Shown: in pieces, positions 15,595 through 24,476 of the stretch | How the letters are laid out: every line of letters begins with the position of its first letter | Position numbering within the stretch: the first letter of the stretch is position 1 | Assembly (NCBI RefSeq): GCF_003386235.1 | Contig: NZ_QRDZ01000043.1 | Span: 1 to 64,000 of the forward strand | DNA from: Cohnella phaseoli | GTDB taxonomy: Bacteria > Bacillota > Bacilli > Paenibacillales > Paenibacillaceae | DNA: 64,000 bases | Direction: 5' to 3' | Notes under the pieces: generated by a model | Database searches by the model: none | The model's input: the letters and a program-made list of their open reading frames with translations, nothing else | Told to the model about the DNA's origin: nothing | Position numbers and translations under genes: made by a program

Positions 15595-16566
15595 GTGAAT
15601 GAGGTAAGTCAAGAAAAGAGAAGGCTGCTAGTCAAAGTAAGCACGTTGTACTATATGGACGGACTGAACCAGCAGGAAATCTCCGAGCGGCTCGGCATCT
15701 CGCGTCCGCAGGTCAGCAGAATGCTCGCCGCCGCCAAATCCGAAGGCATTGTTCAGATCAGCATACGCAATCCGTACTCGGAAGAGCAGATGTATGAGCG
15801 GGCGGTTGCGGAAACCTTCGGAATCCACGATGTGATTGTCGTTCACGTCCCGGAAGCGGATCGCCAGACGATGGAGCTGCACGTCGCCCGCGCGGCGTCG
15901 GCGCTATTGGAAAGCGCGATCAAGGACCGCGACGTTGTCGGGATAATGGCCGGACGGACGATCGCTTCCGTCGGTCGGGAAATTCAGCACGTCGGTCGCA
16001 AGGAAGTCAAATTCGTGCCCATGATCGGCGGATTCGGCGCAGACGGCGGCGCGTGGCATGCGAATACGAATGCCAGAGTGTTCGCCGAGAATTTCAGGGG
16101 CCGGCATTTTCTGCTGAACGCCCCGGCAGTCGTCGCTTCTGCGCAAGCGCGGGAGATGTTCCAGAGCGAGGCGGAAATCTCCAAAGTGCTGGAAGCCGCC
16201 AAGAAGGTTTCGCTGGCTCTGATCGGAATCGGCCAAGTTTCGGAGGAAGCGACAATCGTCAAGTCCGGATACTTCAGCGAGGAAGAGATGAACGGCGTGC
16301 GCGACCAAGGAGCGGTCTGCAACATCTCGACCTCCTTCCTGAGCGCCGAGGGTGAGCGGGTTCACTATGATGGAGAATCGCGGATGATCGGCTTGTCCAT
16401 CGAAGAAATTCGAGCCATCCCGAATGTCATTGCCGTTGCGACTGGGAATGATAAAGTAGAGGCAATCGTCGCCGCGCTTAGAGGCAAGTTCATGGACGTG
16501 CTCGTTACGGACATGGAGACGGCCAAAGCACTTCTGGAGTGGCAGCGCAACCATCCTGCCCGTTAA
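15595..16566 (+). CDS. SorC/DeoR-family sugar-sensing transcriptional regulator
   Basis: A 323-residue regulator. The N-terminal helix-turn-helix is at about 20-55 (YYMDGLNQQEISERLGISRPQVSRMLAAAKSEG split by the turn). The rest is a SorC sugar-phosphate-binding domain with GIMAGRTIASVG and the terminal VATGNDKVEAIVAALRGKFMDVLVTD. Such proteins sense a phosphorylated sugar produced by the pathway kinase. The GTG start at 15595 follows GAGGGAGGGGGC. It is first in a cluster with an ABC importer, TrpA-like protein and FGGY kinase, so it is probably their local regulator. Confidence 0.92.
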   Translation: MNEVSQEKRRLLVKVSTLYYMDGLNQQEISERLGISRPQVSRMLAAAKSEGIVQISIRNPYSEEQMYERAVAETFGIHDVIVVHVPEADRQTMELHVARAASALLESAIKDRDVVGIMAGRTIASVGREIQHVGRKEVKFVPMIGGFGADGGAWHANTNARVFAENFRGRHFLLNAPAVVASAQAREMFQSEAEISKVLEAAKKVSLALIGIGQVSEEATIVKSGYFSEEEMNGVRDQGAVCNISTSFLSAEGERVHYDGESRMIGLSIEEIRAIPNVIAVATGNDKVEAIVAALRGKFMDVLVTDMETAKALLEWQRNHPAR

Positions 16567-16626
16567 TCGGGCGGGGTCTGCGCGACTAAACGTTCTTTTC
16601 ACCTACTATCAAGGGGGCAATAACAG

Positions 16627-17553
16627 ATGAAAAAAGCAATTCTAGTTATGGCAGCGCTTCTATTGACAATTGGTTTGACAGCTTGCGGAGGAAATTCCGG
16701 CGGCAAGGACGGTTCCAAGACGATCTCGATTTTGACGCCTTATCTGTCTTCCGTCACGACCAACGAAATGGTCGAATCTCTGAAGAAACAAGCGGCGGAC
16801 AAAGGCTGGAAGGCGAACGTCGTCGATACGAAAGGCGATATGGGGCAGTTGGCTAGCCGGATGGAGGACGTTATTTCCTCCAAGACCGATGCAATCGTGC
16901 TCGTCAGCACCGATCCTAATCAGCTGAAAAGCCAGATCCAACGCGCCAAGGATAAAAGCATTCCGGTATTCGGCGCCGACTCCGGTTACATCGAAGGTAT
17001 GGTCATGAACGCAACGAGCGACAACAAGGAAATGTCCAAGATGATTTCCGAGCATCTGTTCCAGGCAGTTGGCGATCAAGGCAAAATCGTTATTCTGACT
17101 CACCGTCCGCATCCGGGCGTATTGGCTCGTACGGTGCAGCTGGATGAACTGCTGAAAAATAAACCGAATATCTCCGTCGTTACCGAGCAGCAAGTCGAAG
17201 TCCCGGGACCGATCGAGAACGCGCGCAAGCAGATGGAAAGCTTGCTGCTGTCCAACAAGGAGGCAGGCTCCATTACGGCAGTATGGGCCGGCTGGGACGA
17301 GGCGGCGATCGGCGCCGCCCAAGCGATCGAAGCGGCGGGACGCAAGGACATCGTCGTGACCGGCATCGACGGCAACAGCCAGGCGGTGGAGATGATCAAG
17401 AAAGGTTCTCCGCTGGTCGCCACGGTTAAGCAAAACTTCACGGGCATGACGGAAATCGTCGTTAAACAAATCGAGCTCGTATTCGCGGGCCAGCCTGCGG
17501 AAGGTACGGAGCTGTACGCTCCGGCCAGCCTGATTACGAAAGACAACGGGTAA
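16627..17553 (+). CDS. Ribose-type sugar ABC transporter substrate-binding lipoprotein
   Basis: Periplasmic-binding-protein type I lipoprotein of 308 residues. The signal peptide ends in the lipobox LTAC (Cys at about 20). The fold shows IVLVSTDPNQLKSQI, IPVFGADSG, and VTGIDGNSQAVEMIKKGSPLVATVKQNF, which are features of the RbsB group. It starts at ATG 16627 behind AAGGGGG. It is followed by a perfect hairpin and then the ATPase gene, an arrangement that often lets the binding protein be made in excess. The ligand is unknown, and the divergence from true RbsB is considerable. Confidence 0.92.
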   Translation: MKKAILVMAALLLTIGLTACGGNSGGKDGSKTISILTPYLSSVTTNEMVESLKKQAADKGWKANVVDTKGDMGQLASRMEDVISSKTDAIVLVSTDPNQLKSQIQRAKDKSIPVFGADSGYIEGMVMNATSDNKEMSKMISEHLFQAVGDQGKIVILTHRPHPGVLARTVQLDELLKNKPNISVVTEQQVEVPGPIENARKQMESLLLSNKEAGSITAVWAGWDEAAIGAAQAIEAAGRKDIVVTGIDGNSQAVEMIKKGSPLVATVKQNFTGMTEIVVKQIELVFAGQPAEGTELYAPASLITKDNG

Positions 17554-17582
17554 TCCCGCTAGAGCAACTACGAACGCATAGC

Positions 17583-17609
17583 GGCAAAGCGGCCCAAGGC
17601 CGCTTTGCC
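17583..17609 (+). promoter_or_regulatory. Intercistronic hairpin between binding protein and ATPase genes
   Basis: GGCAAAGCGGCC (17583-17594) and GGCCGCTTTGCC (17598-17609) are perfectly complementary around a 3-nt loop. No T-tract follows, so an mRNA 3'-end stabiliser or partial attenuator is more likely than a full terminator. Confidence 0.7.
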
Positions 17610-17635
17610 CAATTCGGAAGCAAGGAGGGTTTCCA

Positions 17636-19147
17636 TTGACCCTACTGAAAGTCGCAGGACTGAACAAAGTGTTCGGGCAGCATTATGCGCTATCCGACGT
17701 GAGCTTCGAGATCGCGGCGGGCGAAGTGCATGCGCTCGTCGGCGAGAACGGAGCGGGCAAGTCGACATTCATTAAAATTATGACCGGAGTCTATTCCCTT
17801 GATTCAGGGACGATCGAATGGAAGGGACAAAAGGTGGATATCCCCAATCCGGGAGCGTCCCGCAAAATCGGCATCAACGTGGTGCATCAGGATCGTCACC
17901 TCGTTCCGTCTTTTACCGGCTACGAGAACCTGTTCGTCGGATTGGACTACCCGACCCGCGGAGTCGGCGTTAACTGGAAAGCGATGAAGCGGCGGGCGGA
18001 GCAGCTTCGCAGCGACTTCGGCGTCGAGATCGATCTGAACAAGACGGCCGACCGGATGTCGCCGCCCGAGAAGACGATGCTGGAGATTTTGCGCGCGATG
18101 ATGCTCGAATGCCAGCTGTTGATTCTCGACGAGCCGACCGCTTCGCTGACCGATCAGGAGGCGGAGAAGCTGTTCGCGTTGATCGGGCGCTTAACGGCGC
18201 AAGGAACGGCGATTCTGTATGTCTCCCACCGGATGGACGAGATATTCCGGCTGTCCGACCGGATAACCGTATTTCGCAACGGGCAGCGAGTCGACACGGT
18301 CAACACCGCGGAGACGGACAAGGAGCAGTTGATCCGGCTGATGAGCAATGCGGAAGTGAAGAAAAGCCAGAAGCGGGCGACGGTTAAATCTGCGGCCGAC
18401 AAGGTGCTCGAAGTCGACAGGTTGTCCACGAAGGACGGCAAAGTCCGGGATGCGAGCCTGAACGTGCGTAAAGGCGAAATCGTCGGCATTTTCGGACTTG
18501 CCGGAGCCGGACGGACGGAGCTGCTGGAGACGATCTACGGACTTCGAAGCCCGTCGGGCGGAAGCATCGCCGTGTCGGGTCGTGCCGTGAAGGCGCCTGC
18601 GCCGAGAAGCTCGATCGAGAACGGCGTCGTCCTGATTCCGGAAGAGCGCAAGCGCGACGCGCTGGTGCTCGGTATGACGATCAGGGAAAATATGACGCTG
18701 CCCGTACTGAAACGATTTTCCGGCATGCTCAAGCTTCGCGCTCGCCGCGAACGCGATGAGGTAAACGCGTGGATGAAGGAAATGAACGTCAAGGCGGCCG
18801 GCTCCGAGCAAGCGATCGGCCAGCTCAGCGGAGGCAACCAGCAGAAGGTCGTATTCGCCAAAGCGCTGCTGTCGGATCCCGTCCTGTTCCTCTGCGACGA
18901 GCCGACTCAGGCGGTAGACGTCATGACGCGCGAAGAAATTCACCGACTGCTTAAAGCGCAGGCCGACAAAGGCTGCGGCGTCCTGTTCGTCTCCTCGGAT
19001 CTGCAGGAGGTGCTGGACATCGCGGATCGGCTGTACGTTCTCCACGACAGCCGCATCGTCGCCGAGCTGGACAACGACGGCGTTACGCCGGAGCAAGTGC
19101 TCGGATATTGCTATAGTCACGGAAAAGGAAGTGAACAACATGGTTGA
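17636..19147 (+). CDS. Ribose-type sugar ABC transporter, double ATPase subunit
   Basis: A 503-residue RbsA/MglA-type ATPase with two nucleotide-binding halves. The first has Walker A GENGAGKST, signature-like RMSPPEKTMLEIL (degenerate) and Walker B LLILDEPTAS. The second has a degenerate GLAGAGRTE Walker A, signature LSGGNQQKV and Walker B FLCDEPTQAVD. This asymmetry is normal for the family. The start is TTG 17636, chosen because AAGGAGG (17622-17628) precedes it by 7 nt. The 3' end overlaps the permease gene by 8 nt. Confidence 0.93.
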   Translation: MTLLKVAGLNKVFGQHYALSDVSFEIAAGEVHALVGENGAGKSTFIKIMTGVYSLDSGTIEWKGQKVDIPNPGASRKIGINVVHQDRHLVPSFTGYENLFVGLDYPTRGVGVNWKAMKRRAEQLRSDFGVEIDLNKTADRMSPPEKTMLEILRAMMLECQLLILDEPTASLTDQEAEKLFALIGRLTAQGTAILYVSHRMDEIFRLSDRITVFRNGQRVDTVNTAETDKEQLIRLMSNAEVKKSQKRATVKSAADKVLEVDRLSTKDGKVRDASLNVRKGEIVGIFGLAGAGRTELLETIYGLRSPSGGSIAVSGRAVKAPAPRSSIENGVVLIPEERKRDALVLGMTIRENMTLPVLKRFSGMLKLRARRERDEVNAWMKEMNVKAAGSEQAIGQLSGGNQQKVVFAKALLSDPVLFLCDEPTQAVDVMTREEIHRLLKAQADKGCGVLFVSSDLQEVLDIADRLYVLHDSRIVAELDNDGVTPEQVLGYCYSHGKGSEQHG

Positions 19148-20099
19148 GACGCGTTCGGGCATTTCTTACGTCCGGCTGCTGCGCAGTTATGGAACGGTTG
19201 CCGCCGGAATTTTGATCATTCTTGCATTCTCCGCGTTAAGTCCGAATTCGTTCATGACGATCGATAACGCCATTAATATAAGCCGGCAAATTTCTTTCCT
19301 CGTCATTATCGCTCTGGGAGCGACTCTGGTTATGGCCGTCAGCGAGTTCGACTTGTCGGTGGGGGCGCTGGCCAGCTTCGGCGGCGTATTCGCGGCCAAG
19401 ATGGCCGTTGCCGGTTATCCGATCTGGGTTGCCTTCCTGGCGCCGCTCGCCGCAGCGTTCGTTATCGGTTTTATTAACGGTTGGATCGTAACGAGGTTCC
19501 GCGTGCTCTCCTTTATTACGACGCTGGCAATGGGCACGATTCTTGGCGGCTTGAACTTCAAGCTGACCGGCGGAGCGACCGTATTCGAGAACATTCCGGA
19601 AAGCTTCCGTTATCTCGGCCAAACGGAGTGGGCGGGTATTCCGGTCTTATCCTTCATTATGCTGCTGATGACGGTGCTGTTCTGGTATGTGATGACGCAC
19701 ATGTCCTTCGGACGGAAGCTGTACGCGATCGGCGGCAACGAATCGGCTTCCCGCGTCGCGGGCGTTAAAGTCGCGCTAAACAAAAACATGGCGTTCGCGC
19801 TGTGCGGCATGCTGGCCGCCCTGACCGGAATTCTGATGGCGTCCCGTCTCGGCTCGGCCCATCCGACCGGGGGAGACGGACTGTTCCTGTCGGCTTATGC
19901 GGCGGCTTTTCTGGGGATGACCTCGTTTAAGGAAGGCGTGCCGAATATTTGGGGGACCTTTGTCGGCGCGGCCATTATCGGCATTCTGGCCAACGGTCTG
20001 ACGATTCTTAACGTTCCTACGTTTATGCAGGACGTCATTACCGGATGTATCGTCATCGCGGCCGTTCTGATGCAGAAGCTGGGACGTGGCAATTCATGA
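19140..20099 (+). CDS. Ribose-type sugar ABC transporter permease
   Basis: RbsC-family integral membrane protein with eight to ten hydrophobic segments. Conserved parts include GATLVMAVSEFDLSVGALASF, GFINGWIVTRFRVLSFITTLAMGTI, AIGGNESASRVAGVKV and the C-terminal GTFVGAAIIGILANGLTIL. ATG 19140 fits the AAAGGAA site at 19124-19130. A GTG at 19131 is in frame but touches that site. Its stop overlaps the start of the next gene (TGATG), so translation is coupled into the TrpA-like gene. Confidence 0.92.
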   Translation: MVETRSGISYVRLLRSYGTVAAGILIILAFSALSPNSFMTIDNAINISRQISFLVIIALGATLVMAVSEFDLSVGALASFGGVFAAKMAVAGYPIWVAFLAPLAAAFVIGFINGWIVTRFRVLSFITTLAMGTILGGLNFKLTGGATVFENIPESFRYLGQTEWAGIPVLSFIMLLMTVLFWYVMTHMSFGRKLYAIGGNESASRVAGVKVALNKNMAFALCGMLAALTGILMASRLGSAHPTGGDGLFLSAYAAAFLGMTSFKEGVPNIWGTFVGAAIIGILANGLTILNVPTFMQDVITGCIVIAAVLMQKLGRGNS

Positions 20100-20917
20100 T
20101 GCGGACTCTGAAAATGCACAGCCAATACAACATAGAAGCTTATCGCGCAGCCAAGGAGAGAGAGGAGGCGCTGCTCCTCGGCTACTTGGTAGCGGGCGAT
20201 CCGGCAATCGACGAGTCCTTCGAAATGATCCAAGCCAGCGCATTGGCGGGAATTGATATTATTGAACTGGGCGTGCCCGGTCCGGACCCGTTCATTGACG
20301 GCGACGTTATCAAACGCGCGCACAAGCGCGCGCTGGACGCCGGAGCCGGAATATCGGAGGGCTTGATGGCGCTGTGGCGCAAAGTCCGGCGCGAAGTGCC
20401 CCGTCCGATCTGGGCGATGGGCTATCGGAACGAGCTTGTGGAAGCGGGGCTGTACCGGACGCTGACGCAGGAGAAGCTGATCGACGCACTGGTGCTTCCC
20501 GATTGCTCTCTCGAAGAGCAAATTCGGATTCAGGAGGAAGTCGGCCCGGCGGGCGTCGACGTGATCCGCTTTATTAACAGCGGCATGGATGAAGAGACGA
20601 TCCGGCAAGTGTGCGACGGGGCGACGGTGATCTATGCCCAATCGTATTCCGGCACGACGGGCGATCCGATGGCCAGCGTGAACGGCCTGTCGGCGCTATG
20701 CGAGCGAATTCGTCCGCATCTGCCGGACGGCCTGGTCGTCGCCGGCTTCGGTCTGCGTTCTCCGGCGCTGGTCGGTCAAGCGATCCGCGGAGGCTTCGAC
20801 GGCGCCGTCGTAGGCTCCGTGCTCGTAAGCCGCTGCGAGAACCGGGAGAAGGATTATTTGTACCGGCTGGTGGCGGAGATGAAACTGGAGACGTTGGGCT
20901 CCTCGACAAGGGGATGA
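20096..20917 (+). CDS. TrpA-like (tryptophan synthase alpha-like) TIM-barrel protein in a sugar operon
   Basis: A protein of about 273 residues with the fold of tryptophan synthase alpha, which splits indole-3-glycerol phosphate by retro-aldol cleavage. The motif IIELGVPGPDPFIDGDVI keeps Glu57 and Asp68, at the same 11-residue spacing as TrpA catalytic Glu49 and Asp60. The phosphate-binding loop reads SYSGTTGDP, and VAGFGLRSPALV and FDGAVVGSVLV follow near the end. No trpB is nearby and the FSDP of true TrpA is GPDP here. It lies between a sugar permease and an FGGY kinase, so I infer a retro-aldolase or isomerase for a phosphorylated carbohydrate. The start could be 20096 or 20099. Confidence 0.85.
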   Translation: MMRTLKMHSQYNIEAYRAAKEREEALLLGYLVAGDPAIDESFEMIQASALAGIDIIELGVPGPDPFIDGDVIKRAHKRALDAGAGISEGLMALWRKVRREVPRPIWAMGYRNELVEAGLYRTLTQEKLIDALVLPDCSLEEQIRIQEEVGPAGVDVIRFINSGMDEETIRQVCDGATVIYAQSYSGTTGDPMASVNGLSALCERIRPHLPDGLVVAGFGLRSPALVGQAIRGGFDGAVVGSVLVSRCENREKDYLYRLVAEMKLETLGSSTRG

Positions 20918-20921
20918 GCAG

Positions 20922-22427
20922 ATGAGATATATGGCTTCGTTTGATATCGGCACTACGAATGTCAAGGGAATATTAGTCACGAGCGATGCGGGCATTTTCC
21001 TGGAAAACAACGTGGAGCTTCGCGTTATCCGTCATGAAGACGCGGTGGAGCAAGAGCCGATCGAATGGTACGACGCGGTGAAGAAGATTGCGGCTTCGTG
21101 GTTCAAGGTCGGCATCAAGGCGGCGGACATTGGTTTGCTGACGTTCAGCGGACAGATGCAGGATTGCATTCCGGTAGGCGAAGACCTCCAACCGTTGCGT
21201 CCGGCCATTCTGTATTCCGACGGACGCGCGTCCGAGCAGGCGCGGCGAATGCTGGAGGAGCTTGGCGAGAGCGCCATTCAGGAGCGGACGATGAATCCGT
21301 TCGACGGATCGCTGACTTTTCCGAAAATCATGTGGCTGAAGGAGCGGGAGGAAGAAACGTATCGCCAAACACGCAGCTTCCTGGTCAGCTCCAAGGATTA
21401 CGTGATCGCCCGGCTAACGGGGGAATGCGTGACCGATCCGACATCCGCCGCCACGACCGGCTGCATGGATGTCCGCACCCGCGAATGGATCGGTCCCTGG
21501 CTGGAGCGCTATGGCGTAGATGCGGCCAAAATGCCGAAAATCGCTGCTTCGGACAGCATCGTCGGCAAGGTAACTGCGGAAGCATCTGCTGCAACGGGCT
21601 TCGCCGCGGGAACCCCCGTGCTGTGCGGGATAGGCGATGCCGGGGCAGCGACGCTCGGAGCAGGGGTATACGAGGAAGGCGAAGTTTACTCCTATATCGG
21701 GACGACGGGCTGGGTCGCGGGCGCTTCAACGGGCTTCCTAGACGTGCAGAGCGGCGCATTTAACCTTTCCTACGTGGAAGCAGGTCGGCAGATCTCCATC
21801 GCTCCGCTGTCCAATGCGGGAAGCGCCCATCAGTGGGCGGTCGGCGCATTCGGGTCCGGCAGCAAAGTCGGCGACACGATGTCGTACAAGCTGTTCGACC
21901 GGGCGGTGGAACAGACCGAACGGGGTGTTGACGACGTGCTGTTCCTGCCCTATCTGAACGGTGAACGCTGTCCGGTCCAGGACGCGGAAGCGAGCGGCTG
22001 CTTTATCGGCCTTAAGCCGTCTACAACCCGGGAGCGGATGGGGACGGCCGTACTGGAAGGCGTAGCCTACTCGATGCGCCAAGTGCTTGAACTGGTCGCC
22101 AAGCGGCAGGAGGACGGAAGCCTGCGGGTTACCCTAATCGGCGGCGGTGCGAAAAGCAAGATCTGGTGCCAGATTATGGCGGACGTACTAGGCTGCGAGC
22201 TTGTCGTTCCGAAGGATTCGCAATATTTGCCGTCCCTTGGCGCAGCCGCCCTCGGGTTCCGCCATGCGGGCTGGAGCGAGGACTATTCATCGGCAGGCCG
22301 GGCGTTCAAGGAACTGAAGAACGCAACGGTCTACGTGCCCGACGAGAAATTGCGGGCGCATTACAACCGCCAATACGAGAAATACAAGCGGATGTATCCC
22401 GCCGTCGCTCCGCTCTTCGCGGAGTAA
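20922..22427 (+). CDS. FGGY-family carbohydrate kinase
   Basis: A 501-residue sugar or polyol kinase of the xylulokinase/gluconokinase fold. The N-terminal phosphate loop is FDIGTTNVKGIL, the substrate region reads SGQMQDCIPV and YSDGRA, and the second-domain nucleotide motifs are GIGDAGAATLGAG, SYIGTTGWV and LIGGGAKSKIWCQIMADVLG. The specificity is not readable, though the Gln-Met-Gln-Asp segment departs from the xylulokinase GQMHG. It is 4 nt after the TrpA-like gene. Most simply, the kinase phosphorylates the imported substrate and the TrpA-like enzyme cleaves it. Confidence 0.92.
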   Translation: MRYMASFDIGTTNVKGILVTSDAGIFLENNVELRVIRHEDAVEQEPIEWYDAVKKIAASWFKVGIKAADIGLLTFSGQMQDCIPVGEDLQPLRPAILYSDGRASEQARRMLEELGESAIQERTMNPFDGSLTFPKIMWLKEREEETYRQTRSFLVSSKDYVIARLTGECVTDPTSAATTGCMDVRTREWIGPWLERYGVDAAKMPKIAASDSIVGKVTAEASAATGFAAGTPVLCGIGDAGAATLGAGVYEEGEVYSYIGTTGWVAGASTGFLDVQSGAFNLSYVEAGRQISIAPLSNAGSAHQWAVGAFGSGSKVGDTMSYKLFDRAVEQTERGVDDVLFLPYLNGERCPVQDAEASGCFIGLKPSTTRERMGTAVLEGVAYSMRQVLELVAKRQEDGSLRVTLIGGGAKSKIWCQIMADVLGCELVVPKDSQYLPSLGAAALGFRHAGWSEDYSSAGRAFKELKNATVYVPDEKLRAHYNRQYEKYKRMYPAVAPLFAE

Positions 22428-22440
22428 GCGGCAACAACAG

Positions 22441-22488
22441 CAGGGTCGGGCGGCGGAAAAGGGCCGTCCGATCCTGCTGTTTTTTTTA
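22441..22488 (+). terminator. Terminator of the SorC/sugar/TrpA-like operon
   Basis: GCAGGGTCGGGCGGC (22441-22455) pairs with GCCGTCCGATCCTGC (22464-22478) with minor wobble. Eight T follow at 22481-22488. Confidence 0.9.
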
Positions 22489-22637
22489 GCTCTTGCGCTC
22501 GCCCATTCCGTCTGACTGCTCTATAATAGGAAGGATACCGTTACCGCGCATCCTCCCGTTAACTGAGTATTAGACGCTGAAGATGACGATGATAATGACG
22601 TTGACGCCGATGCTGCTGTAGAACAGGAGGAATAAGA

Positions 22638-23105
22638 GTGTTGTCTGAAGTAGGGGCTCCCGCGCCCGATTTTTCCCTTCCAGACCCAAGCGGGGCTGAA
22701 GTGAGGCTTTCTAATTTTGTTGGGAATCATGTCATTCTTTATTTTTATCCTAAGGATCTTACGCCGGCCTGTACGACTCAAGCTTGCGATTTCCGGGATC
22801 AATACGATGAATTCGCCAAACTGAATGCGACTATTATCGGCATTAGCACGGATCCGGCAAAGAGACACACAAAGTTTATCGAAAAATACGGTCTCCCTTT
22901 TACCCTTCTAGCGGATATAGATCATTCTGTTTCCGAGTTGTACGGCGTCTGGAAGCTGAAAAGCATGTATGGCAAACAGTTTATGGGCATTGAGCGCTCA
23001 AGCTTTCTTATTGACGATAAGGGGATTTTGGTTAAAGAATGGCGCAAAGTTAAAGTCGCCAACCACGTATCCGACGTTCTGAAGTACGTTCAGAGCATTT
23101 CATGA
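22638..23105 (+). CDS. bcp: Thioredoxin-dependent thiol peroxidase (Bcp/PrxQ-type peroxiredoxin)
   Basis: Cytoplasmic peroxidase that reduces hydrogen and organic peroxides. The 155-residue fold carries the motif DLTPACTTQACDFRD with peroxidatic Cys45 and resolving Cys50 five residues on, the PrxQ arrangement. Ala44 replaces the usual Gly (TPGCT). GISTDPAKRHTKF and the terminal RKVKVANHVSDVL are also typical. The start is GTG 22638 with AGGAGG at 22625-22630. It stands alone and converges on the histidine kinase gene. Confidence 0.94.
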   Translation: MLSEVGAPAPDFSLPDPSGAEVRLSNFVGNHVILYFYPKDLTPACTTQACDFRDQYDEFAKLNATIIGISTDPAKRHTKFIEKYGLPFTLLADIDHSVSELYGVWKLKSMYGKQFMGIERSSFLIDDKGILVKEWRKVKVANHVSDVLKYVQSIS

Positions 23106-23114
23106 TTCGGAGAC

Positions 23115-24476
23115 TTATCGCGATAAGGGGAATCGCAGCGTAAACGCCGCTCCTCCCCCCGGAAGATTGGCAGCCGCGATCTCCCCCCGGCACCTCTCGA
23201 CGATCGCACGGGATATCGCCAAGCCCAGACCGGTTTCTCCCTTCTTTCCCTTCGCGAATCGCTGAAAAAGTAAGGGCAGCAGCTGTTCGGAGATTCCCTC
23301 GCCATCGTCGGCAATCTCGATATCAACGGTATGTTCTCCGGCAACGGTACGAATGCATATCGTTTTTTTGGCGTGCCGCGCGGCATTGCCGATAATATTG
23401 ATTAATGCCTGCAGCAGCTTTTCCCGATCGGCCGTAATATAACGCTCTTCCGGATTTCCGTTCCTGTCGACTTTAATGATCAATTCTCTCTTGACGACAA
23501 GCGGATTGATTCGTTCCATCGCTTCGTTAATCAATTGTTGCACCGGAATGTTGTCCATATGGAAAATGCCTTCCTCGCTTTCCAGCTTGGCAAGAAGGAT
23601 CATCTCGGTCACGATTTTTTTTAACCTTTCGCATTCATTTACGATGATATCGAGCCCTTTGGCCGCTTTATCCCCCGTAAAAATGCCGTCCTTAATCCCT
23701 TCGGCATAACCTTGTATCGACATCAACGGCGTTTTTAGTTCATGGGAAGCGTTCTGGAAAAATTTTTTTTGCGTGCTCTGATACTTATCCAGTTCTCCGG
23801 CAAGATGGTAGACGCTGCTGGCGACTTCCCCGATTTCTCCCCCCGAACGAATCAGCAGAACCTCATTAAAACGACGGTTTTCCACCTTTTTCAGTTCCTT
23901 CCTCAACGCGGTGAGCGGGTTTACGATTCTTCTAGTGATCACCACGCTTAGAAGAAAAGCCATGAGTCCGCCTACGGACAAAATGATCATCAAACGCTGG
24001 AACAAGGCCAACTGAATCGATTTGACCGCGCTCAGTGGGGTAGCCATGACAGCCGTAATGGCGGTCATAGGCAGCCCTTGTTGAGGGGGGATCGTTAACG
24101 TTTCTATGATGTATTTACCGTCTTTGCCCTGCGAGATTCCCGTTGCGGGATCGACCTGCTTGGCGAGCTCTACAAGCTCCGTCGCTTTCTCTCCGGTTAA
24201 CGTGCTGAAGTAAACCTTCTCTTCGGGCGACATCAAGACGGCCTGCGTCGCGGGAGCCAGCGGGATCGCTTTCGTCAATAGCGCCGGCTCCATTTGGTGA
24301 GCAGGTGTCGTCGGAACCGCTAACGTGGTCAATTGATTGGCCTGTTCCCGCAGATCCTTCCGCTGGTTGTCCACCAAAGTATCGAGAAGCAGGGGATATA
24401 TAAGCGTAGCCGTAATCGCCAGAATGAATAGGAGCAGAAGTCCAAAGGACAGATGGAGCCGATATACGAGTTTCAT
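23115..24476 (-). CDS. Sensor histidine kinase (HAMP, HisKA, HATPase)
   Basis: A membrane sensor of about 453 residues. Two membrane segments (about 8-30 and 160-180) bracket an extracellular domain of roughly 130 residues. A HAMP region follows, then the phosphorylation box NASHELKTPL, and the ATPase lobe with NIIGNAARHA, DDGEGI and GLGLAISRAIV. I chose the start at 24476 because it forms an ATGA overlap with the response-regulator gene; the longer frame only shadows that gene. The partner is the OmpR regulator just upstream. The signal is unknown, but the divergent ABC cluster is a likely target. Confidence 0.93.
   Translation of the reverse strand: MKLVYRLHLSFGLLLLFILAITATLIYPLLLDTLVDNQRKDLREQANQLTTLAVPTTPAHQMEPALLTKAIPLAPATQAVLMSPEEKVYFSTLTGEKATELVELAKQVDPATGISQGKDGKYIIETLTIPPQQGLPMTAITAVMATPLSAVKSIQLALFQRLMIILSVGGLMAFLLSVVITRRIVNPLTALRKELKKVENRRFNEVLLIRSGGEIGEVASSVYHLAGELDKYQSTQKKFFQNASHELKTPLMSIQGYAEGIKDGIFTGDKAAKGLDIIVNECERLKKIVTEMILLAKLESEEGIFHMDNIPVQQLINEAMERINPLVVKRELIIKVDRNGNPEERYITADREKLLQALINIIGNAARHAKKTICIRTVAGEHTVDIEIADDGEGISEQLLPLLFQRFAKGKKGETGLGLAISRAIVERCRGEIAAANLPGGGAAFTLRFPLSR

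Noticed and set aside
20096..20917. True trpA of the tryptophan pathway
   Set aside because: No trp genes adjoin, the FSDP signature is altered, and the gene is translationally coupled to a sugar permease and a kinase.
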